In this document: positions 1-8,311 of the stretch, piece by piece
Layout of the letters: each line of letters begins with the position of its first letter
Position numbering within the stretch: the first letter of the stretch is position 1
Assembly (NCBI GenBank): GCA_003551665.1
Contig: PUNE01000134.1
Span: 1-54,861, forward strand
DNA: 54,861 nucleotides
Reading direction: 5' to 3'
Source of the DNA: Halobacteroidaceae bacterium
Lineage (GTDB): Bacteria > Bacillota > Halanaerobiia > B1SED10-174
Position numbers and translations under genes: made by a program
Notes under the pieces: model-generated
The model's input: only the letters and a program-made list of their open reading frames with translations
Databases searched by the model: none
Told to the model about the DNA's origin: nothing

Positions 1-40
1 AAAAAGCCCTTATCTCCAGAAGGCAGGAGAAAGGGCTTTT
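1..40 (-). terminator. Rho-independent terminator after etfA
   Basis: An inverted repeat AAAAAGCCCTT / AAGGGCTTTTT flanks an inner CTCC/GGAG pairing. It begins two bases beyond the etfA stop codon. Read on the minus strand the 3' arm runs into a T tract, so it closes the etfBA transcript. The A-rich other side means it may also stop transcription entering from the left. Confidence 0.85.
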
Positions 41-41
41 T

Positions 42-1019
42 TTATTTTTTCAATTTTTCCAGTAGTTTGGGAATTACTTCGTACCAGTCCCCAACGATTC
101 CGATATCGGCAATAGAAAAGATAGGTGCAGATGGATCAGTATTAATGGCCACAATTGTTTCTGATTCTTTCATTCCGGCTTTGTGCTGGGGAGCGCCTGA
201 GATACCGCACGCAATATACAGGCGTGGTTTAACCCTGTGGCCGCTGTACCCTACCTGGTGAGCCTTGGGAAGAAATCCCGCATCAATCACATCACGGGAG
301 GCTCCAATGGTTCCTCCTAAGGCCTCGGCAAGTCCTTTTAAAATATCAAAATCTCTGGCTTTTTTGACCCCCCTGCCTCCGGCAACTATAACCTCGGCCT
401 CGGCGATATTGGCCTCCTGCATTGATATTTTTTCCAGAATCTCTACCCTGTCCTGCCGGATTACAGAGGGTTTCCTGGTAACGACCTCTCCTTGCCGTCC
501 TGTTTTGGGAGGGGGACTTGAAAATTCCCTGTAGCGTATTGTGGCCATCTGGGGATAGGTCTTGGTTTTGATGTGAGCCAGGATATTTTCCGTAAAAGCA
601 GGTCTGATCTGGACTAATTTACCGTCTTCGTCCATCTGAAGGTCTGTGCAGTCAGCAGTTAGCCCTGTATCCATTGCGGCGGCAATCCTGGGAGCCAGGG
701 ATCTTCCAAAGGTTGTAGCCCCAATTAAAACAATTGCTGACCTGATTTCTTGCAGGAGGGGGACGATGTTTTCCTTGTAAATCAGTTCATCGGGGCGGTT
801 AAATAACTCTCCGGTAATGTGGTACACTCTATCTGCTCCTCTTTCAATGAGAGGTTGAAGATCCATATCTTCGGGCCCCAGAACAAGGGCCATAATGTCC
901 TGGTTGCTTTCTTTTTCCAGCTCCCTGGCCTTACCCAAAAGTTCGTAAGTAACGGGGTGAATTTTTCTCTCCTGTTGTTCTGCAAAAACCATAATTCCGC
1001 TGTATTTTTCCTGGGTCAT
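42..1019 (-). CDS. etfA: Electron transfer flavoprotein, alpha subunit
   Basis: A 325-residue cytoplasmic flavoprotein subunit that, with EtfB, carries electrons between acyl-CoA or similar dehydrogenases and a quinone, ferredoxin or NAD acceptor. The N-terminal half is the ETF nucleotide-fold domain (starts MTQEKYSGIMVFAEQ). The C-terminal third (about residues 208-320) is the FAD-binding domain with the typical GGRGV..ARDF, GASRDVIDAG, QVGYSGHRVKP, GISGAPQH and AINTDPSAPIF blocks. The ATG overlaps the etfB stop (ATGA) and an AGGAGG site lies inside the end of etfB, so the two are translationally coupled. No acyl-CoA dehydrogenase or FAD-oxidase partner lies within the window, so the electron donor and any bifurcating role cannot be assigned. 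Confidence 0.96.
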   Translation of the reverse strand: MTQEKYSGIMVFAEQQERKIHPVTYELLGKARELEKESNQDIMALVLGPEDMDLQPLIERGADRVYHITGELFNRPDELIYKENIVPLLQEIRSAIVLIGATTFGRSLAPRIAAAMDTGLTADCTDLQMDEDGKLVQIRPAFTENILAHIKTKTYPQMATIRYREFSSPPPKTGRQGEVVTRKPSVIRQDRVEILEKISMQEANIAEAEVIVAGGRGVKKARDFDILKGLAEALGGTIGASRDVIDAGFLPKAHQVGYSGHRVKPRLYIACGISGAPQHKAGMKESETIVAINTDPSAPIFSIADIGIVGDWYEVIPKLLEKLKK

Positions 1020-1825
1020 GATTGGCCTCCTGTAAGCTGTTTTTCCCTGCAGATTTTTTCTAGTGCTGCTACTGCTTTTTCCAGTTCTTCCCCGGAAAAA
1101 ACCTGCCCTTCCCGTTCAATGGGCGGAGGGATGGTGATTTTTTTTACCTGTGTTGGTGAGCCCTTGAGGCCGATTTGTTCTGGAGAAAGCAGACTGGAGA
1201 AAGTGGAATAGTCCCACCGGGTTATTTCCGCTTCCCGGGACTCCATTTTTGCTCTCAATTCCGGAAGTCGGGGAAAATTAATATCCTTGGTAACGGTAAT
1301 TAAGCCGGGAAGGTGCAGCCGCTTGCGGTAACTCCCCTCCCAGATATTGCAGGTTACCGTGATATTTTTTACCTCTATATCGTCCAGGGATGTCACGTAG
1401 GCAATGTGGGGAATATCCAGGTATTCGGCAGTCTGAGGGCCCACCTGGGCTGTATCACCGTCGACGGTCATTTCCCCGGCAATTACCAGGTCGAAGGGAG
1501 CAAGCTTTTTTATTGCCTGGGCCAGTGTGAACGAAGTGGATCTGGTATCCGCCCCGGCAAATTTTTTATCGCTGAGGAGAATTCCCCGGTCTGCACCCCG
1601 GGCAATAGCCTCCCGCAGGGCCTTTTCCGCCCGGCCGGGGCCCATGCTCAGTGCCGTAATTTCCCCGCCGATTTGCTCCCTGATCTGCACAGCTGTTTCC
1701 AGGGCGTTCAGGTCGAAGGGGTTAATTTCCACTCCTGCAGATTTTCGGTCAATTACTCCTTTTTCGGAATCGAATCTTACCCGGTCCATTTCGGGAACCT
1801 GTTTGATCAAGACAATTATTTGCAA
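1016..1825 (-). CDS. etfB: Electron transfer flavoprotein, beta subunit
   Basis: A 269-residue EtfB that pairs with the EtfA encoded immediately downstream. It begins MQIIVLIKQVPEMDRVRFD, has the NPFDLNALETAVQI segment of the family and the conserved block around DLVIAGEMTVDGDTAQVGP. The start is TTG, supported by an AGGAGG site nine bases upstream (plus-strand CCTCCT near 1835). Its stop overlaps the etfA start by four bases. 119 bp separate it from the PTS IIB gene upstream on the same strand with no convincing terminator, so read-through from that gene is possible. The extended C-terminus (about residues 205-265) is family-typical. Confidence 0.96.
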   Translation of the reverse strand: MQIIVLIKQVPEMDRVRFDSEKGVIDRKSAGVEINPFDLNALETAVQIREQIGGEITALSMGPGRAEKALREAIARGADRGILLSDKKFAGADTRSTSFTLAQAIKKLAPFDLVIAGEMTVDGDTAQVGPQTAEYLDIPHIAYVTSLDDIEVKNITVTCNIWEGSYRKRLHLPGLITVTKDINFPRLPELRAKMESREAEITRWDYSTFSSLLSPEQIGLKGSPTQVKKITIPPPIEREGQVFSGEELEKAVAALEKICREKQLTGGQS

Positions 1826-1944
1826 GTTGATTAACCTCCTGAAAATGGGTTTTTGTTAGGAAAGAAGCCCGATAAAAAATATTTTCTACTGTAAATAGGG
1901 TTATCCCTTTTAATTAATCTCCGGAAAAGAAAAAGTTCTCCGGG

Positions 1945-2502
1945 TTAAAGTCCCTTATTTGAAAGAGCTTTTAAAAAGTCTTCCCCCCGGTCGGAAGGCA
2001 TAATTTTTATCTGGAGCGAAAAACCCCTGCTCGCAATTTCCCTGTATATCTCTGCCTGCTGAGGGGTTACCCAGATGAAACGGTTGATTTTTACCGGCCT
2101 GGTTCCCCTGATTATGATCTGATTACCGATAATAATTTCTCCTGGATTTACACCCCTGTCGATTAGAGCCAGAGCATCAGAAGGGAACCTGGTAATGATC
2201 ATAATTTTCTCTTTGCTGCCAACTTCGGTATTCAAGTACTCCACTGCTTTTTCAATTTCCATAACCGAGGTTTTAACTCCAGGGGGGATATTGGAAAACA
2301 AAGGTTTTTGCACCTGGTAATAGAGAGTGGCCTGGAGTTTTCTTGCCTGGAGGGCCCGGGAGTAAAGCTGGCTCAAAACGGGATCGCGGGCAGCGTCGTC
2401 GTTTACAACCAGGATATGGTCAGGCTGGAGGTGTCCCACCCAGGAAGCAGTGGCCTGGCCGTGAATTAGGCGATTATCAATTCTCATTTGGATTACTCCC
2501 AT
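1945..2502 (-). CDS. PTS system mannose/fructose/sorbose family, IIB component (orphan)
   Basis: A 185-residue EIIB of the mannose-family phosphotransferase system. It would accept phosphate from an EIIA and pass it to incoming sugar. The N-terminus MRIDNRLIHGQATASWVG is the classic IIB motif with phospho-acceptor His14, followed by HILVVNDDAARDPV. The start at 2502 is preceded by GGGGAGGG at good spacing. A longer in-frame start at 2574 lacks a ribosome site and would add a non-family N-terminus. No IIA, IIC or IID gene is nearby. In several Bacillota such solitary IIB proteins are thought to be regulatory rather than transporting; that is inference here. The neighbours downstream are etfB and etfA. 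Confidence 0.9.
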   Translation of the reverse strand: MGVIQMRIDNRLIHGQATASWVGHLQPDHILVVNDDAARDPVLSQLYSRALQARKLQATLYYQVQKPLFSNIPPGVKTSVMEIEKAVEYLNTEVGSKEKIMIITRFPSDALALIDRGVNPGEIIIGNQIIIRGTRPVKINRFIWVTPQQAEIYREIASRGFSLQIKIMPSDRGEDFLKALSNKGL

Positions 2503-2615
2503 CAAACTACCCTCCCCTATAAAGAATTCGAGCAGGGTTAGCCGTTTCCTTTTGTTCTGTGTTCCACAATTCATTTCTTATGAAGAAACTAGCCCCAGAG
2601 AAAATTATAAAAACC

Positions 2616-2705
2616 CGTATAACCCCCTGAAGTGGAGAGCAAATTCAGGCTGCCCAGGGTTGGATGGAGGCTCCAGCGTATAACCCCCTGAAGTGGAGAG
2701 CAAAT
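2616..2705. repeat. Two exact 29-bp direct repeats separated by 32 bp
   Basis: Positions 2616-2644 and 2677-2705 are identical over 29 bases (core CCCCCTGAAGTGGAGAG), period 61 bp, with different flanking bases on both sides. Neither the preceding nor the following 61 bp carries a third copy, and no cas gene is present. The repeats lie 110-200 bp upstream of the minus-strand PTS IIB gene. A minus-strand TATAAT (plus 2604-2609) follows the nearer copy. They could be a one-spacer CRISPR remnant or tandem activator sites for the PTS gene. Confidence 0.7.
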
Positions 2706-3105
2706 GTATTGCGGGGGCCAAATTTTTGCATGAAATTACCGAAGGCTTAAGCCAATTCCCGGGGATAACAGCAGGCAGACTCAGGGAAAGCAAAAAATAA
2801 TTTAGCAATTTAAAGGACTAATCTAAAAAGAAAGAGAAATTAAATGTACCTTTGTTCTGAACCCCGAGGACCGCCAGCATAAAGACATAAAGCAAGCTCA
2901 TTTTTAATGAGGAATGAGGAAAACTCAGGACCTGATACTGGTGGCAGAAAAACAGCCCAATATGAAGTAATTTTTTAATTAATTGTATCTCTTTAGAAAC
3001 GATCTTTCCTGGCAGCGGACCTGGAAAACGGTAAAAATGTTTTCCTGTTAACTGGATTTTGGAAAAGTGCCCGGGAACAGGGCAGGAAAGGTGGGAAGCA
3101 GGAGA
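2706..3105. other. Intergenic stretch, no gene recognised
   Basis: About 400 bp between the direct repeats and the first SUMF1-like lipoprotein gene. It has stops in all frames, A/T-rich patches near 2970, and no convincing paired -35/-10 elements or RNA structure that I could identify. The promoters of the divergently arranged neighbours must lie here or within the repeats. Confidence 0.5.
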
Positions 3106-5583
3106 ATGAAAAAAAGGAAGTTTTGGGCCTGGTTTATAATGGTTTTACTTTTTTCTCTCGCTTTTTCGGGTTGTGCCAAAAAAGTTGATGGTATAGCCCC
3201 GGGGACGGCATTGACTTTTTCAGTTGGAGAAGTTGATTTTGTTCTCCATTATGCACCTGCAGCAGCTTTTCCAACGGGGGTAGAAGATGATGGTGAGGGA
3301 AAGGTGGAAAAAGGTTTTTGGATTGGGCAAACCCTGGTTACCTACGAATTATGGTATGAATTACGAATATGGGCCGAGGCTAATGGTTATGTCTTTGGCC
3401 GGTTGGGCAATGAAGGTGGGAGACTGGGAGCATTCGGAAGGGAACCCTCTGAAAGCAGAAAACACCCCGTTACCCGGATTTCCTGGTATGATGCAGTAGC
3501 CTGGTGCAATGCCCTTTCCGATTACCTGGGTTATACTCCTGTCTACACCTATCAGGGGGAGGTATATAGAAATGTTCGCAGCAGGCCCCCGGGAGAGGAA
3601 ATTATAACTGGTTCCGTTGAAGGTTTCCGGCTGCCCACCTCCCTGGAATGGGAACTTGCTGCCCGGTTTAAGGGACCAGATAATTCTCACGGAGCCATTG
3701 AATATCCTGCAAGAAGTGGGCAGTTCTGGACTCCAGGAAATTACGCCAGTGGAGCCACCGGACCCTATACTGACCAGGAAGCAACCATGGCTGCTGCCTG
3801 GTATGATCAGAACAGTTCCGTTGAACCTGGAGGATTGACCACCCATGATGTAGGTCTTAAGCCTCCTGGGGGAAATGGTCTTAACCTTTATGACATGAGC
3901 GGGAACTGTTATGAAATGCTTGACACCCCCCGGGGTTTTTACAGGGGAGGCTGTTATTACCGAGAAGATGAAATGCTTCAGGTTGGTTTTTTAAGGGATA
4001 CGCCGGTTAATTTAAGCAACAGTTATCCCAACCTGAGCTTCCGATTTATCCTGGCCAGCGATAGCGATGAACATCCCAAAACTTCTGGAGTAATTACCTC
4101 TCGGAACATAGTAAAGGCGCAGACCATTAATCCCTGGAGTAACCCCAGTGGCAATCCAGCAGGAGAAAATGAAAATGTGGAGTTCCCTGTTGGCAGCCTT
4201 GTTGAGGTCGAATGGCAGGGAACCTGGTACGATGCGAGAGTATTAGAAGTAGAAGATAACCGCTATTATATCACCTATCTAGGTTACGACAGCTCCTGGG
4301 ATGAATGGGTGGATAGTTCAAGAATTCGCCCACCGCAGCAGGAACCGGAAATCATCTCGGTTCCCCAGTTATATATTTCTTATGATGAGGGAACCCCTCC
4401 GGAAAAAAGGAACTTCCCGGAAAGGGTAGAGGCAATACTGAGCAATAATACTCTCCTTGAAGTTGAAGTTGTTTGGGATGATAATGTTCTGATCGGGGCA
4501 GAACCAGGAGAATACGTAATAAAAGGAAAACTAATTAACCTTCCCGGTAATGTTAGCAATACAGATAATCTCCAGGCAGGGCTACGGGTAAGAATCCGGG
4601 GAAAAGATGGTCCTCTTTCTTTACTCCGCAGGGAGGGAGCAACTCAAATTAATGGCTTGTTATTTTACATTGACCACGATGATGGCCTGCGGGGGTTTTA
4701 TTTTGGCACAACACCGCCCCTTGATTTAACCCACGTGATAATCGAGGAAAACAGTGATTTTCAATCCATGGTTATCTACAACGCGGTTATGAATCCCATC
4801 CAGTGGGTTTTTCCAGATCTAACAATCCAGGTCATGAAACCCCGCCATGACCCCTTCAATTCTGCTGAGGCCATCCATATTTTTTTGCTGGAAGATGAGA
4901 GAGTTGAATTTACATTTGATATACGCCTGAACATGGAAGTTGGATTATTGCTGGATCGACTGCCCCACGTATTCGAGGAAGAGGGGGAAGAACTGGCGGA
5001 AAACATAGATACCTTAAAAAGAATCCTTGGGGAAAGGGGGATGCTGGGAAGAACTGTTTCCCAGGTTGCTGCAACTGCAACTTCTGCTGAAGATGTGGCC
5101 TTTGCATCTTTTCTCTCTGTGGCTGGTACAGCGGTAAGGATTCTGGACCAGTTGGAAGCAATTGCCGGTCCCGAAACTGTTTCTTCAGGTTCTTTCCTAA
5201 TTCAGCCTGCTTCACTTGGAAGCCCTGGAGAATTTATGCTTGCTTCTGATTATGAACGGGTCAGAAGGGAAATCGCGAAAAGGCTTTTTAAAATTGTGAA
5301 ATTTAAGCAGGGAGGAACGGTAATCCAGATGTTTTCCTATCTTTATCGCCTGGCCAGCGGTTATTACGATGGTCTGGATATAGAAGGGCCTGCGGTGAGT
5401 ATGCTTTTGTGCAGGGGACAGTCTTCTGTTCCCAATGTCTGCCACGAATTTTACATTCCCAACGTGCCCGGTGCAATTAGCCGGTGCTTAAGATTATGTT
5501 TTGCCACAATGGCCTGTTTTACCGATATCTGCCAGCCCATGATGTTTTCTGTTGAGGACGCCATTAAGCTCAGGCAACCCTAG
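3106..5583 (+). CDS. SUMF1/FGE-like multidomain lipoprotein (paralog 1)
   Basis: An exported 825-residue protein. Start ATG 3106 is chosen over an upstream GTG (3067) because it gives a clean signal peptide (MKKRKFWAWF...) ending in a lipobox-like FSGC. Domains: SUMF1/formylglycine-generating-enzyme fold, about 45-320 (FPTGV, FWIG, HPVTRISWYDAVAWCNAL, EGFRLPTSLEWELAAR, YDMSGN); a Tudor-knot/chromo-like barrel, about 358-412 (GSLVEVEWQGTWYDARVLE); a bacterial Ig-like (Big_4-type) domain, about 425-497; and an unrecognised C-terminal region, about 500-825, holding six cysteines spaced C-x9-C-x14-C-x3-C-x5-C-x4-C (769-809). The paired catalytic cysteines of true FGE are not visible, and the usual EW after GN is replaced (GNCYEML), so enzymatic formylglycine formation is unlikely. 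A paralog with the same architecture lies at 8312. Confidence 0.85.
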   Translation: MKKRKFWAWFIMVLLFSLAFSGCAKKVDGIAPGTALTFSVGEVDFVLHYAPAAAFPTGVEDDGEGKVEKGFWIGQTLVTYELWYELRIWAEANGYVFGRLGNEGGRLGAFGREPSESRKHPVTRISWYDAVAWCNALSDYLGYTPVYTYQGEVYRNVRSRPPGEEIITGSVEGFRLPTSLEWELAARFKGPDNSHGAIEYPARSGQFWTPGNYASGATGPYTDQEATMAAAWYDQNSSVEPGGLTTHDVGLKPPGGNGLNLYDMSGNCYEMLDTPRGFYRGGCYYREDEMLQVGFLRDTPVNLSNSYPNLSFRFILASDSDEHPKTSGVITSRNIVKAQTINPWSNPSGNPAGENENVEFPVGSLVEVEWQGTWYDARVLEVEDNRYYITYLGYDSSWDEWVDSSRIRPPQQEPEIISVPQLYISYDEGTPPEKRNFPERVEAILSNNTLLEVEVVWDDNVLIGAEPGEYVIKGKLINLPGNVSNTDNLQAGLRVRIRGKDGPLSLLRREGATQINGLLFYIDHDDGLRGFYFGTTPPLDLTHVIIEENSDFQSMVIYNAVMNPIQWVFPDLTIQVMKPRHDPFNSAEAIHIFLLEDERVEFTFDIRLNMEVGLLLDRLPHVFEEEGEELAENIDTLKRILGERGMLGRTVSQVAATATSAEDVAFASFLSVAGTAVRILDQLEAIAGPETVSSGSFLIQPASLGSPGEFMLASDYERVRREIAKRLFKIVKFKQGGTVIQMFSYLYRLASGYYDGLDIEGPAVSMLLCRGQSSVPNVCHEFYIPNVPGAISRCLRLCFATMACFTDICQPMMFSVEDAIKLRQP

Positions 5584-5588
5584 GTGGC

Positions 5589-5616
5589 CATTGGGGAAAA
5601 CTTTCCAATGTTTTAT
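5589..5616 (+). terminator. Probable terminator after SUMF1-like paralog 1
   Basis: CATTGG and CCAATG arms enclose a small GAAA/TTT inner pairing and are followed by TTTTAT, starting five bases after the stop codon. The stem is short, so confidence is moderate. Confidence 0.5.
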
Positions 5617-6320
5617 AGAAGAAAATTTATTATTTCTGGTTTTCTGCAGGCCCAAAAAGAAAAAACCTCTGAATTGTTTTACTTCTGCAGCGAGGGTTGG
5701 ATTCTTGCCAGGAGGAAGAACTTTGGATAGGTGAAGTAAAGAATATTTGTCCGGAACTAATTATCCCTGGAGAGAGTTCTTATTTACCGAAAAAGAAAGG
5801 ACCTTTGTCCTGCTGATGAAAGACCAAAGTGGAAGCAGAGAAATATAGTTTCCCGAGGTATTTTTCCCGGCCTCATCTGTTCATAATCTCAGGATTTGTT
5901 TCCTGAGCTGAGTTCCTTTATTTTTAAAGAAAATAATTTCTCAATTTACCTTGAACCCAGAGAAGCTTATTAAATTTTAAACTTCTCAATTTTTTTCTGG
6001 CGATACATCTTCCTGGATTTTTTTACCTGATAACTCCAAAATAATTTTTACTTTTCTGATTTTGGTCAAGATTATCTGAATTTAGAGTAAAAACCCAAAT
6101 TAAAGGCTAAAGAAAGATAAATTACCAAAAATTTAAAAAATCTTTAACTGAACTTAATTTAAATTTTATGTTTGTGTGCTAAGGTAAAAGAAAAAAGGAT
6201 ATAGGCATGCAAAAGAAAATTTTTGTGAAATGGCTGGTAAAACAGCAAGAAAGCCAATGGGTCTTTCCCTATTGTTATTTTCGGAATAATGGTATTTTTT
6301 AAAAAACAGGGGGTGAATCA
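5617..6320. other. AT-rich intergenic region
   Basis: About 700 bp without a supported gene. A small inverted repeat CTCAGG / CCTGAG sits near 5890-5908. The stretch 6110-6180 is very AT-rich and probably carries the promoter of the propeller lipoprotein, but no consensus pair is clear. A ribosome site AGGGGGTG ends the region. Confidence 0.45.
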
Positions 6321-6350
6321 ATGGTAAAATGGAAACTGCTTTTTTTTATT
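6321..6350 (+). other. Out-of-frame start and signal peptide at a T8 run (apparent frameshift)
   Basis: ATG 6321 has an ideal AGGGGGTG ribosome site but is in frame +1 relative to the propeller gene and stops soon after. The run of eight T at 6340-6347 is the switch point. With seven T the reading becomes MVKWKLLFLLGLILCLSAAI then TGC, a perfect lipoprotein signal with lipobox AITGC, continuing in frame into the propeller protein. This is either a sequencing/assembly indel, a slippage-based on/off switch or a recent mutation. Confidence 0.75.
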
Positions 6351-7725
6351 GGGATTAATTCTTTGTCTGTCTGCTGCAATAACTGGGTGTGACCCCTCAG
6401 GTGTGGCCCAGGAATTCTCAGTAAGTGGCTCTGTTATTGATCTTGAAGAAGAAGGAATTGAAGGTGTTGTTTTAAACTTTTCAGGGGGTTTTGGGTCTGC
6501 AACTACAGGGCCTGATGGGGAGTGGAACAAAACCGGCTTGAAAGGGTCAGTAACCATTACTCCCGTAAAAGATGACCTGGTGTTTTTACCTGGAAACGTG
6601 ACTGTTGGGGGAGAAACTGATAATATTGAATTTTTGGGAGGGCCGGCAGGGTCGGAATTATGGGCTCTGGAGCTAAGTGGGACAATTCATTCAGGTCTTT
6701 CCAGCCCCGCAATTGGTTCCGATGGAACAATTTATATTGGATCTGTTGATGGAAAGCTCTACGCTGTTTCCCAGGATGGTTCAATAAATTGGACTTTTAC
6801 AACAGGAGACGAAATCGAATCAACTCCAGCTATTGGGGATGATGGAACCATTTATATCGGCAGTAAAGATGGTTATCTTTATGCCGTCAACCCCGATGGA
6901 ACGGAAAAATGGAAATTTGATGCCGAGTATGAAATTTTAGTAAGCCCGGCTATTGCCGAAGATGGGACAATTTATTTTGGAACAAGTCCCGGAAATTTAT
7001 ATGCGATCAATCCCAATGGAACCAATAAATGGGAAATGGGTTTTGGAACTCTCGGACATGTTTCTGCAAGTCCGGTTATAGGTAGCGATGGGGTAATATA
7101 TGTAGGAACAAGCAACACCGGGATTATTGCAATAGATCCCGATACTCCCTATCCTTTTTTATGGGATGTAACCCACCCTTCGGATAGTGTTGTTTCTCTT
7201 GCTTTAGGCCCTGATGATGTAGTTTATGCGGGAAGTATAGATAATAGTCTTTATGCCCTTGACCCGGAGGACGGTTCGCTGAATTGGAGCTTTGAAACTG
7301 ATGGCTGGCTCCGTTCCAACCCGGCAATCGGAGTAGATGGGACAATTTACTTGGGGAGCTATGATACTAAGCTTTATGCAGTTAATCCGACCAGTGGAAC
7401 AGAAAAGTGGAGTTTTGAAACTGCCAATACAATTATTTCCAGCCCCGCTATTGATGATAAAGGGATTATCTATATTGGTAGTATGGGAACTATTGACGGT
7501 CAGCATTTCTATGCCATAGATGCTGATGGTAATGAAAAGTGGAATTTTGATGTTGGGCTTTCAATAGGGGTAAATTCTAACCCGGTAATTGGGGAAGAAG
7601 GAATTATTTATTTTGGTAGCAGCAACGGTTATCTTTTTGCCCTGTTGGGAGAAGGAAGCGGCCCCGAAAATTCAATCTGGCCAATGTTTGGACAGAATGT
7701 GCGTCGCACCGGGCGGGTGGAATAA
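6349..7725 (+). CDS. PQQ-type beta-propeller lipoprotein
   Basis: The uninterrupted frame gives 458 residues from a TTG, but the natural start is almost certainly ATG 6321, out of frame by one base (separate entry). The N-terminus has lipobox AITGC. Next comes a carboxypeptidase-regulatory-like beta-sandwich of about 75 residues (SVSGSVIDLEEEGIEGVV). Then follow eight repeats of a PQQ/YVTN-type blade, each like AIGSDGTIYIGSVDGKLYAV followed by a KW-F strand, filling residues about 100-445. These form a closed propeller outside the membrane. The family typically serves as a scaffold or binding protein (BamB-like fold); no catalytic residues for a quinoprotein dehydrogenase are apparent. The same N-terminal module opens the lipoprotein at 22474-24741. 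Confidence 0.85.
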   Translation: MGLILCLSAAITGCDPSGVAQEFSVSGSVIDLEEEGIEGVVLNFSGGFGSATTGPDGEWNKTGLKGSVTITPVKDDLVFLPGNVTVGGETDNIEFLGGPAGSELWALELSGTIHSGLSSPAIGSDGTIYIGSVDGKLYAVSQDGSINWTFTTGDEIESTPAIGDDGTIYIGSKDGYLYAVNPDGTEKWKFDAEYEILVSPAIAEDGTIYFGTSPGNLYAINPNGTNKWEMGFGTLGHVSASPVIGSDGVIYVGTSNTGIIAIDPDTPYPFLWDVTHPSDSVVSLALGPDDVVYAGSIDNSLYALDPEDGSLNWSFETDGWLRSNPAIGVDGTIYLGSYDTKLYAVNPTSGTEKWSFETANTIISSPAIDDKGIIYIGSMGTIDGQHFYAIDADGNEKWNFDVGLSIGVNSNPVIGEEGIIYFGSSNGYLFALLGEGSGPENSIWPMFGQNVRRTGRVE

Positions 7726-8311
7726 GAAGCCATAAAAAAAATATGAAAAAAATGGGAGGGATTAAATGATGCCCCCCCAAGATGCGATATTTTTCTTAAC
7801 ACGGTGATTTAGATCGGCATCTTTTGCTTTCCCAGGTTTTTTCTCCCCTCCCTATTGAACAGGAAACTCCGTTTCCGGAAAGAGCACATTTTTGTTAGGA
7901 AGAGAGGCTTTAATAACAGGTTTATCTCCAATAGAAACCTGCGGAAGAAATTGAAGGATTGGCTTATTTAACCCGGATGTTTGCTGGAAGTGGTTAACCG
8001 GAGAAAATAAAAACCGATTTAATTCCTGTTCCTCATACTATTTTCCTGACCTCAAAAACTGATAGGGACGGGTATAGTGTGAGGTTTTTATTTGTTAATT
8101 TATCTGGCCCGTTTTTTTCCGGTGAAGGAAATATTGATAATAAAAAAGGATACGGTTAAATAGACTTCTCCCCTGATTATATTATCCTTGTGAGTTTTTC
8201 TTGGTAGATAAACGAAGGTGTTGGTTCCGGGATAATAGCTAAAGGTCAATATCCTCGGGAAATTAGTTCACCAAGCAGCCCCGGGGGAATGAATTGCGTG
8301 GAGGTGTTTAT
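7726..8311. other. Intergenic region with two hairpins
   Basis: No gene is supported in about 585 bp. A stem AAGATGC / GCATCTT (7779-7785 and 7817-7823, with CGAT/ATCG extending it across a bulge) followed by TTTTGCTTT is a probable terminator for the propeller gene. A second inverted repeat ACCTCA / TGAGGT (8049-8054, 8080-8085) followed by TTTTTATTTG at 8085-8094 looks like another terminator, although no transcript start between the two is obvious. Confidence 0.45.

Noticed and set aside
1313-1859. Overlapping plus-strand open frames opposite etfB
   Set aside because: Antisense shadows of a well-supported EtfB; no ribosome sites and no family features.
2616-2705. Annotation as a CRISPR array
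   Set aside because: Only two repeats, no cas genes and a regulatory alternative; recorded as a repeat and kept as an open question instead.
3361-3846. 161-residue antisense frame within the first SUMF1-like gene
   Set aside because: It lies entirely inside the coding domain on the opposite strand, without start signals.
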